Shown piece after piece: positions 1-9,147 of a DNA stretch of 64,000 nt (positions are counted from its first letter, which is position 1; every line of letters begins with the position of its first letter). The position numbers were made by a program, and so were the translations under genes. This DNA is from Flavobacterium poyangense (GTDB taxonomy: Bacteria; Bacteroidota; Bacteroidia; Flavobacteriales; Flavobacteriaceae): contig NZ_JAALLN010000004.1 of assembly GCF_011751075.1 (NCBI RefSeq), forward strand, positions 1 through 64,000. The letters run 5' to 3'. The notes beneath the pieces were generated by a model. The model had not been told where the DNA came from, searched no databases, and saw only the letters and a program-made list of their open reading frames with translations.

Positions 1-28
1 ACTGGAACAGAACGAATTCTATTCCAGT
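1..28. terminator. hairpin at left edge
   Basis: ACTGGAA and TTCCAGT form a 7-bp stem followed by T-rich sequence. It probably ends a gene lying left of the window. Confidence 0.35.
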
Positions 29-150
29 TTAATTATTTTAAAATATTAATCCAGTCAACCTTTTTCAGGACTACTCATATTAATTGAGTCCCTAATGGAT
101 CAATATAAAAACCCGTGGAAAAATAAAAATATGAGTCAATTTTGTGTTTA

Positions 151-524
151 TTTAACCGCAAAGTATTAACACAAATCAAAGTCTTTTGCACGCAGATTTT
201 GCAGATTAAGCCGATATTTTTACTCTGTGATTTCGATAAAAACTATCTAAATAAATCTACTAGATCTGCGTGAAAAAATTTCACTGTAAACATAGCAGAC
301 GCAAAGTTTCTTTTTATACACGCAGATCTAGCAGATTAAGCCGATATTTTTACTCTGTGATTTCGATAAAAACTATCTAAATAAATCTGCTAGATCTGCG
401 TGAAAAAATTTCACTACAAACATAGGATACGCAAAGTTAGCAGAGATAAAAAGCTTTTTTTAGATAATGCTTTGCGAACTTTGCCTCTGCACAAACAAAA
501 ATTCTTGCGAGCTTTGCGGTTAAA
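151..524. repeat. composite palindromic intergenic repeat
   Basis: The outer arms are exact inverted copies: TTTAACCGCAAAG (151-163) and CTTTGCGGTTAAA (512-524). Inside lie two near-identical 82-bp direct copies (190-271 and 320-401). Each is itself palindromic, beginning ACGCAGAT and ending ATCTGCGT. In the second copy the arms ACGCAGATCTAGCAGATT and AATCTGCTAGATCTGCGT match perfectly. Related copies occur elsewhere in the window. No reading frame is supported. Confidence 0.8.
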
Positions 525-959
525 ATAACCTATGCATTTATAAAAGACAATATTTTTATAAAAACAACTCTTTATCAAAATTGAAAAACCTGTTTCATTT
601 CGTCACCTCGTCAATCAAAAAATACAATACGCATTCTCAACTTTGGAAATGCAACAGATTTACTAAAATTTGTTTTAAACACAACTGAAGTATTAAATTT
701 ATTCATACTAAAAAATATTTTTAACCCGACTGATTACTAAGATAAAACTCAAACACAAGACAGTTCTTAGTCCTGATTTACAGATACTTACAAAACAAAA
801 ATCTAAGTCTGGCAAGTTTACTTAAAAAGAAAGAGCCATCCCAAAAAAAACAGACTGTGGAGAACCAATGTTTTAAATGAAGCTAAAAAAAAGGGGGGAA
901 AATAAAATCTAACCTAAATGTTCTATATTTAACATTCTAAAAACTTCAAAAAACAAAAA
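525..959. other. AT-rich intergenic stretch
   Basis: No gene, RNA or clear promoter box is seen in this stretch upstream of the chitinase gene. It presumably carries that gene's regulatory region. Confidence 0.4.
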
Positions 960-2054
960 ATGAAACAAATTAATCGACTTGCTTTATTTTTATTGTGTAT
1001 CTGTACGACCGCTACTTTTGCTCAAAAAAATACAAAAATGGACATTATCGCTTATTATACGGGTGATGATAAATTAATCAACGAATACGAAGTAGGCAAA
1101 CTAAATCAGATTATTTTTAGTTTTTGCCATTTAAAAGACGACAAACTAAGTGTTGATTCTCCTAAAGATTCTACCACAATCAAACATCTAGTTTCTTTAA
1201 AAGCTAAAAATCCACAACTAAAAATTCTTTTATCTCTTGGTGGCTGGGGAGGCTGTGAACCATGTTCGGGAGCCTTTTCAACAGCAGAAGGGCGATCTGT
1301 TTTTGCTAAATCTGTAAAAGAAGTCAGCGATTATTTCAAAGTAGACGGTTTAGATTTAGATTGGGAATATCCTGCGATAGAAGGCCTTCCAGGTCATTTG
1401 TATCAGCCTGCTGACAAAACTAACTTTACGGAGCTAATCAAAATTTTGCGTAGCACCCTTGGAAAAAAATACGACCTGAGTTTTGCTGCGGGAGGTTTCC
1501 AAAAGTACCTGGACGAATCTGTAGAATGGAAAAAAGTTATGCCTTTGGTTAATCGTGTCAACATTATGAGTTATGATTTGGTAAACGGTTATTCTAAAGT
1601 TACCGGTCATCATACTCCTTTGTACAGCACCAACCCAAAAGAAGAGTCTACAGACCGTGCTGTTGAATATCTATTGAAGTTAGGAATTCCGGCTGAAAAA
1701 CTGGTAATTGGTGGTGCTTTTTACACCAGAATATGGAACAATGTTGAAAATGTAAATAATGGTCTGTACCAATCCGGAGTGCATATTGAAGGTGTTCCAT
1801 TCAGAAACTATGCTTCAACATTCACAGAAGCAAACGGATGGAAATATTTTTGGGATGACAAGGCAAAAGCAGCATATTGGTACAATGAGAAACAAAAGAC
1901 ATTTGCAACCGGAGACAATATCGCTTCTATAAAAGCCAAAACAGAATACGCTAAAGCTAAAAAATTGGGTGGCATCATGTTTTGGGAACTTCCGTTAGAC
2001 ACTACTCGTGACGGGTTGGTAAAAACCATTTACGAAGTTAAAACAGCTAAATAA
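960..2054 (+). CDS. secreted GH18 chitinase
   Basis: This is a 364-residue secreted glycosyl hydrolase of family 18, which cleaves beta-1,4-N-acetylglucosamine chains with retention. A signal peptide occupies residues 1-21 and ends TFAQ. The catalytic signature DGLDLDWE lies at 129-136, with E136 as acid/base. A LSLGGW strand precedes it and a MFWELP strand near the C-terminus completes the TIM barrel. There is no carbohydrate-binding module and no type IX secretion tail, so the enzyme is probably periplasmic or surface-attached. It stands alone between long intergenic regions. Chitinase is the likely activity, but an endo-N-acetylglucosaminidase cannot be excluded. Confidence 0.9.
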   Translation: MKQINRLALFLLCICTTATFAQKNTKMDIIAYYTGDDKLINEYEVGKLNQIIFSFCHLKDDKLSVDSPKDSTTIKHLVSLKAKNPQLKILLSLGGWGGCEPCSGAFSTAEGRSVFAKSVKEVSDYFKVDGLDLDWEYPAIEGLPGHLYQPADKTNFTELIKILRSTLGKKYDLSFAAGGFQKYLDESVEWKKVMPLVNRVNIMSYDLVNGYSKVTGHHTPLYSTNPKEESTDRAVEYLLKLGIPAEKLVIGGAFYTRIWNNVENVNNGLYQSGVHIEGVPFRNYASTFTEANGWKYFWDDKAKAAYWYNEKQKTFATGDNIASIKAKTEYAKAKKLGGIMFWELPLDTTRDGLVKTIYEVKTAK

Positions 2055-2096
2055 ACCCGCTGTAAAATTAGAAAACACCCATTGTTTCTATAGAAA

Positions 2097-2180
2097 TATT
2101 TCTCGCAAAGCCGCGAAATCGCAAAGTTTTTTTATTGATTATTTTAAACTTGGCGACTCCGCGACTTTGTGGGATTTTTC
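2097..2180. repeat. CGCAAAG-type palindromic repeat
   Basis: Sequence around CTCGCAAAGCCGCGAAATCGCAAAG and its inverted counterpart (GACTCCGCGACTTTGTGGG) belongs to the same dispersed family as 151-524, in a diverged form. Confidence 0.5.
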
Positions 2181-2252
2181 ACAAACATGCCTTTTAGCAA
2201 TACATAAAAGTACTTTGTTTTTTTAGATACCATCGCCCATCCAAAAAATGAG

Positions 2253-2738
2253 TTATCTAACCTTACTCTTATCCAACTCGCCAATAAAAGGAATTGCCTC
2301 CAAAATTTCGGCTTTTATTATGGTTTGCAGATAAACTTCCAGTTGAATAAATTTTGCAGCATTAATTGCTCCAACCGCTTTTTTAGCCTGGCCGTACGTT
2401 TTACAATACAATTTCTCATAGGCCATATGATTTTTCAGAGTTCCTTTGGCTAACTCATCTGCTTTTGCATCAGTAAGCGTTTCATAATTTGCCGCATAAT
2501 CATTTATTAATTTAAATTTTGCCTGACCAAGAGCATTACGCTGCTCCTCGTATTTATCATAAATTTTGGTAAAGACCACGTTTTGGGTATCAGATAAATT
2601 CATGTATTGCTTTACAAGATCGGCTTTAGATTTACCGTAAATACTTTGCAAAACCTCAACATCTTCTTTAAATGAAGATTGAGAATAGCCCCAGAAGGCA
2701 GAAACACACATAACGAAAACAAGAATTAATTTTTTCAT
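2253..2738 (-). CDS. small exported alpha-helical protein
   Basis: The 161-residue product has a signal peptide (residues 1-19, ending GYSQ). The rest is predicted helical and charged, with the phrase VKQYMNLSDTQNVVFTKIYDKYEEQR. This resembles the periplasmic Spy/LTXXQ-like helical proteins of Bacteroidetes in general layout only. No family is firmly recognised. It lies downstream of two other leftward exported-protein genes and may be cotranscribed with them. Confidence 0.7.
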   Translation of the reverse strand: MKKLILVFVMCVSAFWGYSQSSFKEDVEVLQSIYGKSKADLVKQYMNLSDTQNVVFTKIYDKYEEQRNALGQAKFKLINDYAANYETLTDAKADELAKGTLKNHMAYEKLYCKTYGQAKKAVGAINAAKFIQLEVYLQTIIKAEILEAIPFIGELDKSKVR

Positions 2739-2858
2739 AATTTAAATGTTTAGTAATGGTTTATAATTTTTAATTTTCATACAAATTTGCATTGCCAAAC
2801 GCTCCTACTTTCGTTAAAAAAAAGGAATATTGATACGAAAGCGTTAGCGCATAATAAT

Positions 2859-3155
2859 TTAATCCGTTATTGGTATAAGCCCCACATGATACTGTAATTT
2901 TACAGACTGTCCTTTTGCAACAGGTTGTACACGAACCAGTTTATTAGCAAGTCCAAAGGTTCTGATATAACTTGCCAACAGATTGTGAATCTGAATGGTA
3001 AAATCCGCAACAGCTAACGAAGGTTCTGTAAGTACATTTCCGTTTACAAAACCATAGCCAACAGCAACCACATTAAGATCTTTGACAACATTGGCATATG
3101 CTCCGGGTTCTAAGTCCTGACTGTAAATTGAAAGATTCAAGGCATAATAATTCAA
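2859..3155 (-). pseudogene. 98-codon open frame without ATG
   Basis: The open frame begins directly after a TAG stop, has only a TTG as possible start and contains no methionine codon at all. The product (ending VGLIPITD) has alternating hydrophobic residues suggestive of beta strands, but no signal peptide, although all its neighbours are exported. It may be a remnant of a larger gene whose 5' part is lost, or a real gene with a TTG start. No function is recognised. Confidence 0.35.
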
Positions 3156-3164
3156 CTAAAAACG

Positions 3165-3689
3165 CTATTTTTTATTCTCTTCCGTTTTGGGAGGCCTGAT
3201 TTTCCCATCATAAGAAATCACCGCTCTGTTGTTGCTGTTAATAGACACGGTTGCTCCTCCATCATAAAACACGGAAAACAAGAGAGCATAGACATCATTT
3301 TGTCCCTTTACCGTCATTTTGACGCTGTATCCTTTTTTCTTTTTTTCTATCGTAATATTTTCCGGTTTGCCGTCAAATTTCATCCCTCCGTCAGACGATC
3401 CGTACGCAACATTGTACCCTCGCCCGAAATAAGGCAAATCACACACTACTTTCTCTTCATTGACCTTGATGGTGTAGAAATTATAATCTAAAATGATGGT
3501 CCGGTATCCCATTGGAGTAACTCGCTCTGCATCAAAAACGAAATTCTTCGAATCAATCAGTCCTTCTGTTTCTTTTTGTTTTTGAAGTTCTCTTTCGGCT
3601 TTTAATTGTTTTTTTGTTTTTTCCTGAGTAAAACCATTCAAACTTACAAAAGTCAATAACACCACTAAAAATGATAATTTCGTTTTCAT
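3165..3689 (-). CDS. DUF4251-like exported protein
   Basis: Translation is taken from the ATG at 3689 because it begins a clean signal peptide (MKTKLSFLVV... ending GFTQ); a start eight codons upstream would spoil it. After a Lys/Glu-rich coil (residues 23-45), the body has the pattern seen in DUF4251 proteins: DLPYFGRGY, then a Gly-rich DGGMKFDGKPENI segment, then beta strands ending in NNRAVISYDGKI. The function of the family is unknown. The product is probably periplasmic or outer-membrane associated. Confidence 0.75.
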   Translation of the reverse strand: MKTKLSFLVVLLTFVSLNGFTQEKTKKQLKAERELQKQKETEGLIDSKNFVFDAERVTPMGYRTIILDYNFYTIKVNEEKVVCDLPYFGRGYNVAYGSSDGGMKFDGKPENITIEKKKKGYSVKMTVKGQNDVYALLFSVFYDGGATVSINSNNRAVISYDGKIRPPKTEENKK

Positions 3690-3726
3690 AAAATAAGTTT
3701 TAATAGGATTCAAATAAAAGTACTCT

Positions 3727-4161
3727 CTATTTTTTGGTAAATCGCATCATCGCAATATCACCTGAAATAAAATGCAACGTTTTGCCTTCATCAGTAACAT
3801 CATAGGAAGTTATTTTTGGGAGTGTACTCATAAAAACCTGTTCTCCCTGACTATTTGCACACATCATTTTTGTAGAGGCCATAGGCTGTGTAAAATCAAT
3901 TTTATTACCGTCGATGCTTAATTTTCCGGAAAAAGTATTGCAGCTGTTATTTCCTGAGACTTGTTTTTCCTTTACATTAAAATTGATTGTTGGCTTTTTA
4001 TTGGGATAAAGACCGTCAAATGTTATTCTTGGCCCGGTTATATAATTGAGTTCCCAGGTTCCCTCTAATTTAGAAGCAGTATCTTCTTTTTTACACTTAA
4101 AAACATTACATGAACTTATCATAAGTCCAAGAAGAACTAGAGCAAATACATTTTTTTTCAT
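3727..4161 (-). CDS. META-domain lipoprotein
   Basis: This 144-residue protein has a lipoprotein signal (lipobox ISSC, Cys at about 18). The META/HslJ-like fold follows, shown by LEGTWELNYITG, SGNNSCNTFSGKLSIDGNKIDF and TKMMCANS. META domains are found in heat-shock-linked or secreted proteins of unclear biochemical role. The gene is leftward and divergent from sodC. A CKKED segment right after the lipidated Cys probably serves as the usual charged tether. Confidence 0.8.
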   Translation of the reverse strand: MKKNVFALVLLGLMISSCNVFKCKKEDTASKLEGTWELNYITGPRITFDGLYPNKKPTINFNVKEKQVSGNNSCNTFSGKLSIDGNKIDFTQPMASTKMMCANSQGEQVFMSTLPKITSYDVTDEGKTLHFISGDIAMMRFTKK

Positions 4162-4306
4162 AACGTTAAGTATTAAAAATTAACCAATTACAAAATCAGA
4201 CTTTGAAATTTTTCTATCAAACCCTCTACGAATTTAAACAATATTTTCGGTATATATTTAAAACTTATCCTTAATTGCAACCATTAATTTTAGTTTTTTT
4301 TAACTT

Positions 4307-4320
4307 TTACCGACCGGTAA
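4307..4320. promoter_or_regulatory. palindrome, possible repressor operator
   Basis: TTACCG-AC-CGGTAA is a perfect inverted repeat, 55 bp upstream of the sodC start and between two divergent genes. The TTACCGACCGGTAA form resembles operators of TetR-family repressors. No such regulator gene is nearby. Confidence 0.4.
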
Positions 4321-4374
4321 TTCAGTCCTTTTATGTTAATTTTACTTACTCTATAAATTTAAAAATCTCTCTAA

Positions 4375-4902
4375 ATGAAAAAAATAATCGTTTCTTTCGC
4401 TATAATTACAGTCTTAATCATTGGTTGTAAGACCAATACAAAATCAGGTGATGCCAAAACTTTAACCATAACACTAGAACCAAAAAGCAGTAGTACTGTA
4501 AGCGGAACCGCTACCTTTACAGAAAAAAAGGGTAAAGTAACCTTTGTGGCAAAAATGGCCGGTTTAAAACCGGGGGTACATGCCATCCACATTCATGAAA
4601 AATCAGATTGTACCGCTGCCGACGGAAGTTCTGCAGGAGGACACTGGAACCCTACTTTTAAGAAACACGGTAAATGGGGTGTCGGCGAATACCACAAAGG
4701 TGATATCGGTAACTTTACCGCCGATGATAAAGGTAACGGAACGATCACATTGACAACTGACGAATGGTGTATTGGCTGTGAAGATGAAACCAAAAACATC
4801 TTAGGAAAAGGACTAATCGTTCATCAGGGAGCCGATGATTTTGTCTCTCAACCTGCCGGAAATGCAGGAGCCCGAGTTGCTTGTTCCGGAATCATTAAGT
4901 AA
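4375..4902 (+). CDS. sodC: Cu/Zn superoxide dismutase lipoprotein
   Basis: This 175-residue enzyme converts superoxide to oxygen and peroxide in the periplasm. The signal contains a lipobox-like IIGC, so it is probably lipid-anchored. The metal-site motifs are HAIHIHEKSDC (copper histidines), GGHWNP, the YHKGDIGNF zinc loop and LIVHQGADD. The C-terminal GNAGARVACSGII carries the disulphide cysteine and active-site arginine. Length and motif order are standard for bacterial SodC. The gene is followed by its own terminator. Confidence 0.93.
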   Translation: MKKIIVSFAIITVLIIGCKTNTKSGDAKTLTITLEPKSSSTVSGTATFTEKKGKVTFVAKMAGLKPGVHAIHIHEKSDCTAADGSSAGGHWNPTFKKHGKWGVGEYHKGDIGNFTADDKGNGTITLTTDEWCIGCEDETKNILGKGLIVHQGADDFVSQPAGNAGARVACSGIIK

Positions 4903-4910
4903 AAAACACG

Positions 4911-4944
4911 ATAACCATCAGATTTAACAAAATCTGGTGGTTAT
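4911..4944 (+). terminator. sodC terminator
   Basis: The arms ATAACCATCAGATTT and AAATCTGGTGGTTAT form a 15-bp hairpin (with G-T pairs) just after the sodC stop, followed by a T-rich run. Confidence 0.7.
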
Positions 4945-4980
4945 TTCATTTAAAATTAATCTTAACAACAGAAAAAAATA

Positions 4981-4988
4981 TAGCTTTG
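4981..4988 (+). promoter_or_regulatory. -7 box of the LETM1-related gene
   Basis: TAGCTTTG matches the Bacteroidetes TAnnTTTG box 20 bp before the start codon at 5008. Confidence 0.5.
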
Positions 4989-5007
4989 TAGCCTCAAACT
5001 AAAGTTA

Positions 5008-6210
5008 ATGATTAATGCATCAGCATCCGGTTGGATAGATAAGTTTTTTAGCGAACAGAAGTTCTCAGAAGCCATACCTTTTGAGACAGTAGACTCGTTT
5101 TATTACAAAGTCAGAGAAACGGGTTTTATTTATGGTCATATCATCTCTATTGATTCTCAAATTCCAATTTCTATAAAGGGATGGTTTAAAACCGAAATTT
5201 CTAAAGTTGCGCTTTTAAACACTTTGTACAATATTTTTTGTTTGGAAAAAAGAAGTTCCGAACCTAACAATTTTATCGCCGAAGTTTTAAAATTCTATAA
5301 AGAAATGAATCCTGAAGGATTTAATTTGTTTAAAATTTTACTTCCAAAAGACACTCCTTCTTTAGCCTTAGAAAACATAATCGATCAGCGCGTTCAGACT
5401 AATGACAGCATTATTAGTAAAAACTTTTCGCATCTGGTAACCAATGCCTTATTATTTATTGACGTTTTGGCCTTCAGACAATATTTAGCGCATGGCGAAA
5501 TTCCCGAAAAATACCTAAAGCGAATCGAAGAAACGGTATTGGGTATTGTAGCATTAGCCTTAAAAACCAAAACAGTAAAATCACAGCATGATGATTTATT
5601 AATCAAACTCTTTGAAGCTTCTATACGTTATTCGAAATTTTCAAAAGTCACAGTAGATACATTAGAGACGCTGCAATTGGATTATTTCAATACCAAACTG
5701 GAACAATACTATCTAATTGATATGGCCGGAATGGCACTTTGGAGCGATGGTGTTGTAGAAAATGAAGAGGCCTATTTCCTGTATTCATTAGGCTCAATGA
5801 TGGGGGTTTCTGATGATTTTGTAAAGACCAGTATCGATACAACAAACACCTTTATTACGACGCATCAAAAGAAAATTCCTTACTTTAATTACTCTAATCC
5901 GGTAAAACATTTTTACGATCAGATGACACATACCGTTGTAAAACTGATTGTACGAAACAAAAACAGATTAGTAAAGGAAATTGTTCAAAGTAAAGAGCTC
6001 ATGATTCTATTAGCGTTATCGACCACAAGAGATTTGGATGCCAAAGAAAAGAAAAAAGTAAAAAAACAACTTCTTGATATCTGTAAAACGATTCCGTCTC
6101 TAACGATTTTTTTACTTCCGGGAGGAAGTTTGTTATTACCGATTTTAATCAAGTTTATCCCAACGCTATTACCGTCTGCTTTTAATGAAAATCTGGACGA
6201 AAACGAATAA
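5008..6210 (+). CDS. LETM1-related biofilm-associated protein
   Basis: The 400-residue protein has no signal peptide. Its C-terminal segment (residues about 345-390) has the LETM1-like pattern: KKVKKQLLDICKTIPSLTIFLLPGG, then LLPILIKFIPTLLPSAF, a hydrophobic hairpin. The N-terminal 340 residues are helical and contain a tellurite-resistance-like stretch (MALWSDGVVENEEAYFLYSL). Flavobacterial homologues are named for a biofilm phenotype, and the biochemical role is unknown. The gene is monocistronic with its own promoter and terminator. Confidence 0.75.
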   Translation: MINASASGWIDKFFSEQKFSEAIPFETVDSFYYKVRETGFIYGHIISIDSQIPISIKGWFKTEISKVALLNTLYNIFCLEKRSSEPNNFIAEVLKFYKEMNPEGFNLFKILLPKDTPSLALENIIDQRVQTNDSIISKNFSHLVTNALLFIDVLAFRQYLAHGEIPEKYLKRIEETVLGIVALALKTKTVKSQHDDLLIKLFEASIRYSKFSKVTVDTLETLQLDYFNTKLEQYYLIDMAGMALWSDGVVENEEAYFLYSLGSMMGVSDDFVKTSIDTTNTFITTHQKKIPYFNYSNPVKHFYDQMTHTVVKLIVRNKNRLVKEIVQSKELMILLALSTTRDLDAKEKKKVKKQLLDICKTIPSLTIFLLPGGSLLLPILIKFIPTLLPSAFNENLDENE

Positions 6211-6240
6211 AAAAAATCGCCCTTTTGAGGCGATTTTTCT
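6211..6240. terminator. bidirectional terminator
   Basis: AAATCGCC and GGCGATTT, flanked by A and T runs, sit between convergent genes. Confidence 0.85.
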
Positions 6241-6245
6241 TTTTC

Positions 6246-6884
6246 TTAAAGATTATTCAATTGATAAACGTTATCCAATTCTTCATTCGAACTGATGTTT
6301 ACATTCAGGTCAGTTACAAAACCTGAATTTAAACCGTAAACCCATCCGTGAAGTGTTAAATCCTGACCATTTTTCCAAGCTCCTTGTACGATTGATGTTT
6401 TAGCCAGATTGTAAACCTGCTCTTTCGCATTAATCTCTACAAAAGCATTAAAACGCTCCGTTTCATCAACAATAGAATTCAAATATTTATCATGTAAACG
6501 GTATTCGTCTTTAATATGACGAATCCAGTTGTCAATAATTCCAACAGACTGATTGCCCATAGCCGCTTTTACACCACCACAACCATAGTGCCCGCATACA
6601 ATAACATGTTTTACTTTTAAAACATTAACCGCATAATCCAGAACACTCAACATATTCATATCAGAGTGCACAACCATGTTGGCAATATTTCTGTGTACAA
6701 AAACTTCCCCAGGTTTAGCTCCGATAATTTCATTAGCAGGAACACGACTATCAGAACACCCAATCCATAATAATGGTGGAGTTTGTCCTTTAGCTAAATC
6801 TGCAAAAAAATTAGGATCTAATGCCAATGATTTTTCAACCCACTCTTTATTATTTTCTAATATTTGTTTATAAAAATCTTTCAT
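6246..6884 (-). CDS. beta-class carbonic anhydrase
   Basis: This 212-residue cytoplasmic zinc enzyme interconverts CO2 and bicarbonate. The zinc ligands are visible as C43 and D45 in CSDSR, plus H99 and C102 in CGHYGCGG. R47 forms the usual dyad with D45. The segment HRNIANMV is the classical beta-CA substrate-pocket motif. The gene follows a SulP transporter gene on the same strand after 114 bp, an arrangement consistent with bicarbonate uptake and hydration working together. Confidence 0.93.
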   Translation of the reverse strand: MKDFYKQILENNKEWVEKSLALDPNFFADLAKGQTPPLLWIGCSDSRVPANEIIGAKPGEVFVHRNIANMVVHSDMNMLSVLDYAVNVLKVKHVIVCGHYGCGGVKAAMGNQSVGIIDNWIRHIKDEYRLHDKYLNSIVDETERFNAFVEINAKEQVYNLAKTSIVQGAWKNGQDLTLHGWVYGLNSGFVTDLNVNISSNEELDNVYQLNNL

Positions 6885-6998
6885 TCTTTATTTTAGTTTT
6901 TAAGTTGTATTCCTATCTTAATTAAAAACATCAAACTAATTTCACTTTAAGTAAATCTATTTTGACATTCCTATTTAGTTTCGGAATACTTAATTAAT

Positions 6999-8651
6999 TT
7001 ATTTTTTTTCTTCGTGTTCCACTTCTTTTTTCACCACTGTTCTCTTCACAACATCATAATAATGTTCGATGGATACATGATTATTAATGTCCGGTGAATT
7101 TTCTAGTTCGTAAGCTTCTTTAAAACCTTTAAGTTTTACTTTGATATTCTGATCTACTGCGCGTGTTCCTTTAAATTCACGAATTAAATCTAAAACGTCG
7201 TGTGCAATATACTCTGTATCGTGTGCATTAATAATTACTTTAGAATTTTCCGGAATTTCATTTAACGTCGATTTAATTGCCGCTTTATTTAAAAATGAAA
7301 CTTCCTGGGCCAAATCGATATGAATAACATCTCCGTCTTCATATTCTTCTTTTTTGAAGCTGTATGCTCTTTTTAAATTACCCCTTAATACAAAGATAAT
7401 ACTGATAATAATACCTAAAGCAACTCCTTTCAACAAATCTGTTGCAACAACAAATACTAGGGTCGCGATAAAAGGAACAAACTGATACTTCCCTTTTTCC
7501 CAGAAATGCATAAATGTCGCCGGTTTGGCTAATTTATAACCAACCAGAATCAAAACAGTCGCTAAAGTTGCCAACGGTATTTTATTCAAAATCGTTGGAA
7601 TGGATAAAACACTAATTAATAAAAGGACACCGTGAATGATTGCAGACATTTTAGATTTTGCCCCTGCATTGTTGTTTGCAGAAGATCTTACCACAACAGA
7701 AGTCATTGGTAAACCGCCTAAAAGTGAACTAACAATATTTCCTATTCCCTGAGCTCTTAGTTCAACGTTAGTATTCGTATAACGCTTTTGAACATCCATT
7801 CTGTCAGCCGCTTCAATACACAACAATGTTTCGATAGAAGCCACAATAGCAATTGTAATTCCCACAACCCAAACTTGCGGATTCGTTACCGCACCGAAAT
7901 TTGGCAGAATCAAAATAGACTTGAATTCATCAAAAGACTTTGGAACCGGTAAAGAAACCAAATGGTCTTTTGTAATAGCTAATGAACTTCCTGATGAAAC
8001 AAAAATTTCATTTAAAACTACTCCTGCAACAACAGCTACAAGTGCTCCCGGAATTAATTTCAGGTTCTTTAAAAATGAAATTTTATCCCATGAAATTAAA
8101 ATCACAAAGGAAACCAAAGAAACAACTACAGCCCCTAATTGGATATGATTTAGCAAGTCGAATAAAAACGAGAAGGTATTACTGCCATCGTTCTGAATAA
8201 AAGCCTGATCTCCTTCAAAATCTGCATCATAACCAAAAGCGTGTGGCAATTGTTTTAAGATGATAATGATTCCGATACCGGCCAACATTCCTTCGATCAC
8301 ATTTGTTGGAAAATAATTTGAAATACTTCCGGCTTTTAAAAACCCTAATGCTAATTGAATTAATCCTGCGATAAAAACAGACATTAAAAACACATCAAAA
8401 GCGCCAAGATCTGTAATAGCGGTTAAAATAATAGCGGTTAAACCTGCTGCCGGCCCTGAAACACTAATATGCGACTGGCTTAAATAACCGACCACTATAC
8501 CACCGATTACACCTGCGATAATTCCTGAAAATAAAGGAGCTCCGGACGCCATCGCGATACCTAAACACAATGGAAGAGCCACCAAAAACACCACTAAACC
8601 TGAAGCAAAATCAGATTTAATATTGGCAAAAAGATTGATTTTTTTTGTCAT
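6999..8651 (-). CDS. SulP-family anion transporter with STAS domain
   Basis: The 550-residue membrane protein has about a dozen hydrophobic segments (residues 15-410), with the SulP signature near the start (FASGLVVFLVALPLCLGIAMASG) and SVSGPAAGLTAI. A C-terminal STAS domain (about 435-530) contains VIINAHDTEYIAHDVLDLI. Family members move sulfate, bicarbonate or other anions. The adjacent carbonic anhydrase gene favours bicarbonate here, by inference. A Lys/Glu-rich tail ends the protein. Confidence 0.88.
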   Translation of the reverse strand: MTKKINLFANIKSDFASGLVVFLVALPLCLGIAMASGAPLFSGIIAGVIGGIVVGYLSQSHISVSGPAAGLTAIILTAITDLGAFDVFLMSVFIAGLIQLALGFLKAGSISNYFPTNVIEGMLAGIGIIIILKQLPHAFGYDADFEGDQAFIQNDGSNTFSFLFDLLNHIQLGAVVVSLVSFVILISWDKISFLKNLKLIPGALVAVVAGVVLNEIFVSSGSSLAITKDHLVSLPVPKSFDEFKSILILPNFGAVTNPQVWVVGITIAIVASIETLLCIEAADRMDVQKRYTNTNVELRAQGIGNIVSSLLGGLPMTSVVVRSSANNNAGAKSKMSAIIHGVLLLISVLSIPTILNKIPLATLATVLILVGYKLAKPATFMHFWEKGKYQFVPFIATLVFVVATDLLKGVALGIIISIIFVLRGNLKRAYSFKKEEYEDGDVIHIDLAQEVSFLNKAAIKSTLNEIPENSKVIINAHDTEYIAHDVLDLIREFKGTRAVDQNIKVKLKGFKEAYELENSPDINNHVSIEHYYDVVKRTVVKKEVEHEEKK

Positions 8652-8730
8652 AATACAATACGTAAGAATTGATACATTAAAGAACTACTGCATAATTATC
8701 AATGCAGTTGGTTTAAAATAATCGAAAGTA

Positions 8731-9015
8731 TTATGCCAAGTTGGGTGGTGGAGCAAATATGCTCGGAGAAATATTATCTAATTTAACAATATTTCCGGAT
8801 ACTATAATTTTTGATTCATTAAAAACCGGCATAACCAATTCATGCTGAAATATAGCTGCATAAACAGCTGCTTTAAGTTCTTTGTGCGATTGCTCCTCTT
8901 CAGAGCAACTGAAAGTCACGGTCGTATCAGTACTCTTCTTTATCATACTAACAATTGTTGGTGCAGATAAAAAAGTAATAAACAGAAATAGTAATATGCG
9001 AGCGATCAATTTCAT
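8731..9015 (-). CDS. small membrane or exported protein
   Basis: A 94-residue product starts with a hydrophobic segment (residues 5-24) that may be an uncleaved signal. The rest is soluble and ends in a Pro-rich SPSIFAPPPNLA. No family is recognised. It precedes the SulP gene on the same strand (79 bp gap), so a joint transcript is possible. Confidence 0.6.
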   Translation of the reverse strand: MKLIARILLFLFITFLSAPTIVSMIKKSTDTTVTFSCSEEEQSHKELKAAVYAAIFQHELVMPVFNESKIIVSGNIVKLDNISPSIFAPPPNLA

Positions 9016-9090
9016 AGTGGCAAAAATAACTTTAAACGAATAAAATCAAAGCGAGAAGGCAAAAATTTTATAGAAATTTAACATTATTAA

Positions 9091-9126
9091 AAAATCAGAA
9101 TGACAGCAATCCACCATTCTGATTTT
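9091..9126. terminator. dps terminator
   Basis: AAAATCAGAATG and CATTCTGATTTT form a perfect 12-bp stem just beyond the dps stop codon. Confidence 0.8.
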
Positions 9127-9147
9127 AATCCATTTATAATTAACTAT

